Positions 5,471-10,143 of a DNA stretch of 10,143 nucleotides are shown in pieces. The position numbers and the translations under genes are program-made. The notes under the pieces are model-generated. The model did no database searches. It was not told the origin of the DNA and was given only the letters and a program-made list of their open reading frames with translations. This stretch comes from Methyloglobulus sp. (GTDB lineage: Bacteria; Pseudomonadota; Gammaproteobacteria; Methylococcales; Methylomonadaceae), in contig JABFSV010000231.1 in assembly GCA_013140405.1 (NCBI GenBank), positions 1-10,143 on the forward strand. The letters run 5' to 3'. The stretch's first letter is position 1, and each line of letters opens with the position of its first letter.

Positions 5471-7237
5471 TTAGCTACTTTTTTTAGGTAATAACGACAT
5501 CATTTTCTCCAGCAATTTACGAGCAATCGCTAAAATTGATTTCCGTTTTATTATCGCCAGATAACTTAATAAGCCGAGTAAGAAACCGTAAAATAACTTG
5601 GTTGCGACGGAGTCTTGTTGGATAACGACTGCACTGCTTGCCCCCGGTTGAACTGGTGCTTTTTGTACGGCTACCTTGGCAGGCTCATAAGCCGCATTCA
5701 AGTCAGGCAGCCCTAAGCTATGCCACGCGTCGTAATCTTGCCAGATGGGGTATTTGCCTTTCCATAATGCCTTCGTGAAATAAGGTTCGAGGCTCATGCC
5801 GTGGGACTTAGGGATACCTTTGTCGTCAATAAAACCTTTATAAACAACCAGGCTAATATCACCGCCTTCGCCACGCCCGTCGGTTGTGAAAGATTTTTCG
5901 ACATGGTCGTGGAACATCCATATGCCTTGGCCAAAGCTGTTTAAGCCGTCATCGGTGCCATTCAATTCCAGGTCGATACGTTGGGCGGGCACCATGCCAT
6001 GGACATCCCGTTTGAGGTATGAGCTTGGCCCGTTGTCAACGCCGTCATAATGGGTGATCATCGGTTTATGTCCATGGATATGCATGGCGAACGATTCGGT
6101 GTGACCATTTAAAATACGCAACTTGACCTTTTGGTTTTCTTCCATGTGGATCAACGATTCCCTTAAGGTGTAAGGGAAAGACCGTCCGTTGAGCATAAAA
6201 TAGTCGTCCGTCGCGTCGGTGGTGTCGTATTCCATGTTCATGTGCTTGGCAATCAGGCGTGGGTCATTGGCTGAGCGTGCGACCACCTCATGCAATTCCT
6301 TATCGACGGATTGGTAGTGCAAATCATATTCCCTGGCGTATTTCTCCAAAACTGCTACAGAAGGATGACGCACGTGTCCCCCGCCAACATTAAAAGTTTG
6401 CACCCAGTTGTTCGGACGGTTTTCTTCGACAACAAAAATCCCCTGTAAACCCATCGGAATATGGGTGTGTGGCTGCACGTGGCAATGGTAATACATGGTG
6501 CCAGGTTGGCGGGGCCTAATCACATAGGTTTTACTTTCCCCAGGCATCGTATCCATGTTGCTGGTTTGGCCTACGCCATCGTTGCCTGTGCCGCTATGAT
6601 CCATAAATGGGTGGTCTATGCCGTGCAGATGGATTGAGTGCGGCAGATAGTGCGTGTTTTCCAGGACGATCCATACGACATCGTTTTGCTCAACACGAAT
6701 GACGGGGGATGGTGCCCGTAACAGAGGATTTGCAATCGGTTCATAAAGGCTGCGGGTAGACATGTCCCGGGTCTTTGGGGCAAACACCCAGAAGGTTGGT
6801 TGTATGCCAGGGGCGATATCGAATGTGGTTATCGGCTCTTTAACGTCAGGGGAATGGCCGTTGATTTCGACGACTTCCAGTTTGATGATGATCTTGTCTG
6901 GATCGCCGTCCTTGTCCATGTCGTCAGACATGGTGATGGCATCCGAAGCCAACTGGGTTGCCATGAGGGTTTCCATGGAAATGTTGTTGGTGCCTTTGAC
7001 AAAGGCGGCAATATCTTCTGGCGCATCAGGGTCGCATAAGAGTGATTCCTGGATTTTTACCCCATCGATAACCTGTTCGTTACGCGCTTCGGGCGAAATG
7101 AAGTTGGAGCAGACGGGTTCTACAGGGCCTAATTCAACTTTGGCCGAAGGCGGTAAATCGGTGGCTGCGAAGCTGGCGGTATGGATAAACAGTAGCAGTA
7201 CGCTACCCCATAAGGTGATGGGAAGTTTTTGTTGCAT
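5471..7237 (-). CDS. Two-domain (type C-like) multicopper oxidase, exported and membrane-anchored
   Basis: This predicted 588-aa enzyme couples substrate oxidation to oxygen reduction at copper; the substrate is unknown. I chose the ATG at 7237 because GAGG lies seven bases upstream and a Sec signal peptide follows (cut near A-S-F-A, 21-24); a further in-frame ATG at 7309 gives no sensible signal. The first cupredoxin domain carries H-S-I-H-L-H-G (200-206) and H-C-H-x3-H-x4-M (251-262), giving a complete type 1 site (H200, C252, H257, M262) plus trinuclear ligands. The second has H-I-H-G-H (386-390) and H-D-H (443-445) without Cys, so it only completes the trinuclear centre. Before the first domain is a Ca-loop-like D-x-D-x-D-G-x-x-D (106-114). 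A Pro/Ala linker, a membrane helix (about 546-563) and a basic tail end the protein. Confidence 0.88.
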   Translation of the reverse strand: MQQKLPITLWGSVLLLFIHTASFAATDLPPSAKVELGPVEPVCSNFISPEARNEQVIDGVKIQESLLCDPDAPEDIAAFVKGTNNISMETLMATQLASDAITMSDDMDKDGDPDKIIIKLEVVEINGHSPDVKEPITTFDIAPGIQPTFWVFAPKTRDMSTRSLYEPIANPLLRAPSPVIRVEQNDVVWIVLENTHYLPHSIHLHGIDHPFMDHSGTGNDGVGQTSNMDTMPGESKTYVIRPRQPGTMYYHCHVQPHTHIPMGLQGIFVVEENRPNNWVQTFNVGGGHVRHPSVAVLEKYAREYDLHYQSVDKELHEVVARSANDPRLIAKHMNMEYDTTDATDDYFMLNGRSFPYTLRESLIHMEENQKVKLRILNGHTESFAMHIHGHKPMITHYDGVDNGPSSYLKRDVHGMVPAQRIDLELNGTDDGLNSFGQGIWMFHDHVEKSFTTDGRGEGGDISLVVYKGFIDDKGIPKSHGMSLEPYFTKALWKGKYPIWQDYDAWHSLGLPDLNAAYEPAKVAVQKAPVQPGASSAVVIQQDSVATKLFYGFLLGLLSYLAIIKRKSILAIARKLLEKMMSLLPKKSS

Positions 7238-7503
7238 AGGGTTGCCTCGGTAAATCGCAGTTTTTAAGCCCGCCGCAGCCCAAAACGGGAAGCGGCAGAT
7301 TATTATCATCCCCTATTTTATCCGAATATCGATAATATGAAAGTAGATACTTACTCGAGTTGAATAAGTTCACACTTAGGTGGGGTGGTTAATGCAACTG
7401 GGAAGTGGCAGGTTTAATCAATGATTCTTGTTCTGCGTAAAGGTGCTGCGAAATGCAATGGCGGCAAGGTATTGATTACGGCAATCAACAGTAAGCATGG
7501 CTT

Positions 7504-7643
7504 GTCTCTGTTAGGCGCTGAAAATACCATGATATTTTTCTGAATTGAATGCGACTGGTTGGCTAATGAATGTTTTGTTTGGGACTCGAAGTTGAGCTTT
7601 TTAGGTTTGCCTAACAGCTAATTCCCCCTGCAATGACAGAGAC
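7504..7643. repeat. Nested inverted repeats, possible decayed MITE-like element
   Basis: GTCTCTGT (7504-7511) is matched by ACAGAGAC (7636-7643), and CTGTTAGGC (7508-7516) by GCCTAACAG (7609-7617). The two left arms overlap while the right arms are 18 bases apart. An AT-rich palindrome lies inside (7521-7538). The total span is 140 bp without coding capacity. I see no clear target-site duplication, so a mobile origin is only one reading. Confidence 0.35.
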
Positions 7644-7659
7644 TTATGGAGCGTAGATT

Positions 7660-7668
7660 TGTGGATAA
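7660..7668 (-). promoter_or_regulatory. Perfect DnaA-box sequence
   Basis: The - strand reads TTATCCACA, the strict consensus for DnaA binding. It is a single site in non-coding DNA, with no second clear box, no AT-rich unwinding region and no dnaA, dnaN or gidA nearby, so an origin is not indicated. It may be a solitary titration or regulatory site, or chance. Confidence 0.35.
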
Positions 7669-7819
7669 TTTTTTCTTGTGGGGGTGCGGTCACCTGTAGA
7701 CAGAGGTTCTGCAAATCTTCTATATCGAAGGTCGAGTAATTATTGACGGCGGTGAGTACTTTGTATCGGTTGTTATGGCAAAAAAGTTCATTTCCTCAAC
7801 AGTTTTTTTATATATAGCT

Positions 7820-7849
7820 TTGACACAACCCTATATCTCGTGTTAAAAA
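7820..7849 (+). promoter_or_regulatory. Sigma-70 type promoter for the small membrane protein
   Basis: A perfect -35 box TTGACA (7820-7825) is followed after 18 bases by TAAAAA (7844-7849), preceded by TG one base away (7841-7842), an extended -10 arrangement. Transcription would start near 7856, giving a leader of about 100 nt before the ATG at 7956. An AT-rich tract (7802-7816) just upstream could act as an UP element. Confidence 0.55.
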
Positions 7850-7902
7850 TTACCTCGTTGAAAATACTTCGACAACCTACTCACGACATTTGTTGAGTTG
7901 CG

Positions 7903-7918
7903 CCCCTTGCAAGAGGGG
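7903..7918 (+). other. Leader hairpin with GNRA-type loop
   Basis: CCCCTT (7903-7908) pairs with GAGGGG (7913-7918) and closes over a GCAA loop, the last pair being T-G. It lies in the predicted leader of the 66-aa gene, about 37 bases before its start and upstream of an A-rich stretch (7921-7929). The stem is short but GC-rich. A role in mRNA stability or regulation is inference. Confidence 0.4.
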
Positions 7919-7955
7919 GGATAAAAAAATATTAATAACTATAGAGGATTTTAAA

Positions 7956-8156
7956 ATGGCTGAAGCACAAGAAAAAGATAATACCTGGGTATGGGTTGGT
8001 TTCGCAATCGCATGTATCATCTTGTTGGTTGTAATGCTGAAGAAAGATGAAACCAAGCATTTGCAAAGTGGCGCTGTAGCAGCAAGTAACGCTGAAGTTG
8101 ATGCGAACTTAACAAAGAAACACTCTCTTTTAGGCGCTAACAACACCGCTAAGTAA
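7956..8156 (+). CDS. Small single-pass membrane protein, 66 aa, unknown function
   Basis: I do not recognise a family. The ATG at 7956 is chosen because AGAGGA (7943-7948) lies seven bases upstream; a longer frame from 7890 lacks such a site and would begin inside the leader hairpin region. The protein has a short charged N-terminus (M-A-E-A-Q-E-K-D-N), one membrane helix (about residues 10-28, W-V-W-V-G-F-A-I-A-C-I-I-L-L-V-V-M-L), then K-K-D-E and a hydrophilic tail of about 37 residues. Two Lys directly after the helix favour N-out, C-in topology by the positive-inside rule. It has its own promoter, a leader of about 100 nt, a good ribosome binding site and a hairpin 17 bases downstream, so it is probably a well-expressed single-gene transcript. 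The neighbours (oxidase on one side, lpxD on the other) give no clear functional link. Confidence 0.8.
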   Translation: MAEAQEKDNTWVWVGFAIACIILLVVMLKKDETKHLQSGAVAASNAEVDANLTKKHSLLGANNTAK

Positions 8157-8171
8157 AGTTTTGAGGTTTAG

Positions 8172-8206
8172 TGCTGCCCTTCACGTTAATTTGATGAAGG
8201 GCAGTA
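8172..8206. terminator. Hairpin between the small membrane protein gene and lpxD
   Basis: The arms CTGCCCTTCA (8174-8183) and TGAAGGGCAG (8195-8204) match perfectly over 10 bp, with two further outer pairs (one wobble) and an 11-base loop. On the + strand TATATTCC follows, a weak T-rich tail. It lies between two convergent genes and may end transcription from both sides. Confidence 0.6.
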
Positions 8207-8250
8207 TATTCCTTACATTGTTTTCGGCTATTCCCTAGCAAATCTTAAAA

Positions 8251-9294
8251 TTATTTAATCTTCTCTTGAAGCTGGCGAATTTCCTCTTCCAGCGTTTTCA
8301 CTTTTTTTATCAATTCAGGCAATTTGCTGATTGCAATTTGTTCCTTGTAGGCGGTTTTCTTTTCTTTAGCAGGGCTGCCAAAAAATTGTGAGCCTGCGGG
8401 TACATCACCAGCCACACCTGAACGAGCCATAACCACCGCGCCTTGCCCGATAGTGACATGGTCTGCTATACCCGAGCTGCCCGCCAGAATAGCGTAATCC
8501 TGGATATTACACGAACCGGAAACGCCGGTCAGGCCGCACATGATGACGTGTTTACCTACTTTATTGTTGTGCCCGATTTGCACCAGATTATCTATTTTGC
8601 TGCCCATGCCAATGGTTGTGCTGCCTAATGCGCCCCTGTCGATACAGGTGTTGGCACCAATTTCGACATTGTCTTCGATGACCACATTGCCAACCTGCGG
8701 GACTTTAATGTGGGCATTGTTCCTGAATTTATAGCCAAAGCCATCGGCACCGATAATCGCTCCTGAATGGATGGTCACGTTATTGCCGATGATTGTGTCG
8801 TCATAGATCACAGAGTAGGGATGAATTCGGCAGTTTTGCCCGATAGTCACATTGTTGCCGATGTAAGCACCCGCGAGTATTGCTGTGTTATCGCCGATGC
8901 TGGTGTGTTCGCCAATGACGGCATAAGGCCCGACAAACAGGGCATGGCCTAATGTTGCGGTCTCGTCGATTACTGCTTGATCGGCGATCTGGCTGCTATA
9001 TATTTTAGTCGGATGTAATTGTCCGACAGCTTTAATGAAGCTCATTTCTGGGTCGGCACAGATAAGTAATGCTGTGTTTTCCGGAATATTCTCTACGACA
9101 AAACCTTCGGCTATAAAACAAGCCGTTGCGGTCGAATTTTTGATATACCGAGCGTATTTGGCATTAGTCAACTGAGTGACTTGACCTTGTTGGGCGCAGG
9201 TGATGTCAGCGGCAGAATTAACTAAAGCAGAAGGGTCACCGCCCTCGATACGTGCTTCGCATAAAACCGCAAGATCTTTTAATGTGATGGACAT
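8251..9294 (-). CDS. lpxD: UDP-3-O-(3-hydroxyacyl)glucosamine N-acyltransferase
   Basis: LpxD adds the second hydroxyacyl chain, from acyl-ACP, to UDP-3-O-acylglucosamine in lipid A synthesis at the cytoplasmic side of the inner membrane. The 347-aa product has the N-terminal uridine-binding domain (about 1-100), a long left-handed beta helix of hexapeptide repeats (about 103-300, many I-G-x-N-x and V-x-I-G units), and a C-terminal helix (about 315-347) for the trimer and ACP contact. The signature G-A-D-G-F-G-Y (182-188) and the catalytic H242 in Q-I-G-H-N are present. I chose the ATG at 9294, which gives the usual M-x-I-T-L-K-D-L start; an in-frame ATG at 9351 would add 19 unlikely residues. 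It lacks its usual neighbours (bamA, skp, fabZ, lpxA) and may be a second copy. Confidence 0.94.
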   Translation of the reverse strand: MSITLKDLAVLCEARIEGGDPSALVNSAADITCAQQGQVTQLTNAKYARYIKNSTATACFIAEGFVVENIPENTALLICADPEMSFIKAVGQLHPTKIYSSQIADQAVIDETATLGHALFVGPYAVIGEHTSIGDNTAILAGAYIGNNVTIGQNCRIHPYSVIYDDTIIGNNVTIHSGAIIGADGFGYKFRNNAHIKVPQVGNVVIEDNVEIGANTCIDRGALGSTTIGMGSKIDNLVQIGHNNKVGKHVIMCGLTGVSGSCNIQDYAILAGSSGIADHVTIGQGAVVMARSGVAGDVPAGSQFFGSPAKEKKTAYKEQIAISKLPELIKKVKTLEEEIRQLQEKIK

Positions 9295-9371
9295 AGTTAT
9301 CTCAGTTATTTTTCGTTCGTAGTGTAGCAAATATAAGGCAATGTACGGCATTCGCCCAAGAAATAGGCCGC

Positions 9372-9848
9372 CTAAATGGCTAACCAGTGACCAGACTTCC
9401 CACCCTCTTTTTCCAATAGCCGGACGGATTGCATCACCATGCCTCGATCAATACCTTTACACATATCATAAATGGTGAGCAAGGCAATTTGTGTGGCGGT
9501 CAGTGCTTCCATTTCTACGCCTGTCTGACCAGTGGTTTTGACTGTCGTTTGGCAGCGCACCCGATTGTTGTCAAGTTCTGGAGTCAGGTCAATTTCGACA
9601 TGAGTGATGAAAATTGGATGGCAAAGCGGAATCAACTCCGCCGTTTTTTTGCAGGCCATGATGCCCGCTATTCTGGCTATGGCGAGGACATCTCCTTTTT
9701 TATGCCCCATCTCGACAATTAATTTCAGCGTTTCAGGCTGCATCTCAATATAGCCTTCGGTTACTGCAATACGTTGGGTGACCAATTTGTCACTGATATC
9801 GACGATATGGGCTTCACCTGCCTGATTAAAATGTGGTGTGTAGGTCAT
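9372..9848 (-). CDS. moaC: Cyclic pyranopterin monophosphate synthase
   Basis: MoaC, working with the radical-SAM enzyme MoaA, converts the 3',8-cyclo-GTP intermediate into cyclic pyranopterin monophosphate, the first stable intermediate of the molybdenum cofactor. The 158-aa product has normal length and all the family blocks: [13 protein letters not shown] (66-78), [12 protein letters not shown] (105-116), I-Y-D-M-C-K-G-I-D (126-134) and the C-terminal E-K-x-G-G-K-S-G (146-153). No strong Shine-Dalgarno precedes the ATG. It is co-oriented with lpxD, but the gap of 77 bases and the unrelated role make a shared operon uncertain. No Moco riboswitch fits in the 77 bases upstream. Confidence 0.95.
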   Translation of the reverse strand: MTYTPHFNQAGEAHIVDISDKLVTQRIAVTEGYIEMQPETLKLIVEMGHKKGDVLAIARIAGIMACKKTAELIPLCHPIFITHVEIDLTPELDNNRVRCQTTVKTTGQTGVEMEALTATQIALLTIYDMCKGIDRGMVMQSVRLLEKEGGKSGHWLAI

Positions 9849-9925
9849 TTGTGGGTAAAATTACGGTTTACTACAGTTTAAGTCATCATGATTTGTGTGG
9901 TTATTGTGTGACTTCGGGAATGTTT

Positions 9926-10143
9926 ATGTCAATTAAAGTACGTTATTTTGCAAGTTTAGGTGAGCGCGTGGGTCAGGCAGAAAGCGACTTGGGGTTTACG
10001 CAAGCCATGACGGTGTGGGATGTGTGGCAAATTGATACTTTAGGAAAGCCAATTCCTGATAATGTGTTGGCGGCAGTCAATATGGAATATGCAAATCTTG
10101 ATTGCCAAGTACAAGATGGTGACGAAGTTGCATTTTTTCCACC
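9926..10143 (+). CDS. moaD: Molybdopterin synthase small subunit, sulfur carrier (3' end cut by window)
   Basis: MoaD is the ubiquitin-like carrier whose C-terminal Gly thiocarboxylate donates sulfur to cyclic pyranopterin monophosphate, together with MoaE. The frame starts M-S-I-K-V-R-Y-F-A-S-L and runs for 72 codons to D-G-D-E-V-A-F-F-P-P at the window edge. MoaD proteins normally end about five residues later with V-T-G-G, so only the very end is missing. CGGGA (9915-9919) is spaced well for the ATG at 9926; an ATG two codons earlier (9920) sits on top of it and is less likely. It is divergent from moaC across 77 bases, so both promoters must lie in that gap. moaE is expected next. Confidence 0.9.
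   Translation, partial: MSIKVRYFASLGERVGQAESDLGFTQAMTVWDVWQIDTLGKPIPDNVLAAVNMEYANLDCQVQDGDEVAFFP

Larger units (their letters stand above)
7238..7955. other. Long intergenic region with palindromes
   Basis: No protein gene is supported in these 718 bases. The part next to the oxidase (7238-7500) should hold its promoter, but I find no convincing -35/-10 pair on the - strand. Farther on are the nested inverted repeats at 7504-7643, the AT-rich palindrome AAAATA-C-CATG-A-TATTTT (7521-7538), a perfect DnaA box (7660-7668), and the promoter and leader of the small membrane protein. Reading frames in the stretch are short and lack ribosome binding sites. Confidence 0.6.

Noticed and set aside
7508..7617. 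Integron attC site suggested by GTTAGGC and GCCTAAC
   Set aside because: An attC runs from RYYYAAC to GTTRRRY; here the order is reversed on both strands and no integrase or cassette is present.
7660..7668. Replication origin suggested by the DnaA box
   Set aside because: There is only one box, no unwinding region and no origin-linked gene.
1..10143. CRISPR array, tRNA or rRNA genes, complete insertion sequence
   Set aside because: I found no regularly spaced direct repeats, no cloverleaf or rRNA signature and no transposase on either strand.

Overview
The window looks like chromosomal DNA of a Gram-negative gammaproteobacterium. LPS lipid A synthesis (lpxD), a YadH-type ABC exporter permease, periplasmic Sox cytochromes and REP-like palindromes with a GTAG head all fit this. 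The sulfur and copper chemistry and the style of the repeats remind me of Methylococcales-type methanotrophs, but nothing here proves that; treat it as a guess.

Layout, left to right. (1) 1-782, + strand: the last codons of an upstream gene, probably the exporter ATPase, overlap the start of an ABC-2 permease. (2) 783-1944: a repeat-rich accessory stretch. Two inverted REP-like pairs (786-864 and 1793-1869) and two inverted copies of a GC-rich hairpin (867-891, 942-960) surround one unrecognised 144-aa gene (1286-1720). (3) 1945-7237, - strand: seven co-oriented genes, read from right to left: a membrane-anchored multicopper oxidase, thiD, thiE, soxX, soxY, soxZ and soxA. From thiD onward the spacing is very tight (ATGA overlap, then gaps of 9, 28, 1 and 22 nt), so thiD-thiE-soxXYZA is very probably one operon. 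A 14-bp perfect hairpin separates the oxidase from thiD. (4) 7238-7955: a long non-coding stretch with palindromes, one perfect DnaA box and a good sigma-70 promoter. (5) 7956-8156, + strand: a 66-aa single-pass membrane protein with a leader of about 100 nt and a hairpin behind it. (6) 8251-9848, - strand: lpxD and moaC. (7) 9926 to the end, + strand: moaD, divergent from moaC and cut by the window edge.

How the genes fit together. SoxAX would conjugate reduced sulfur onto the Cys of the SoxYZ carrier in the periplasm. The window holds no soxB, soxCD, soxK or soxW, so the pathway is incomplete as seen here. ThiD and ThiE make the pyrimidine half of thiamine and join it to the thiazole. MoaC and MoaD work in molybdopterin synthesis, and LpxD in lipid A synthesis. 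The oxidase carries its type 1 copper site in the first rather than the last cupredoxin domain. The most unusual parts are the hybrid thiamine/sox operon that stops at a REP pair, the oxidase architecture, the repeat-flanked orphan gene and the small membrane protein with its structured leader.
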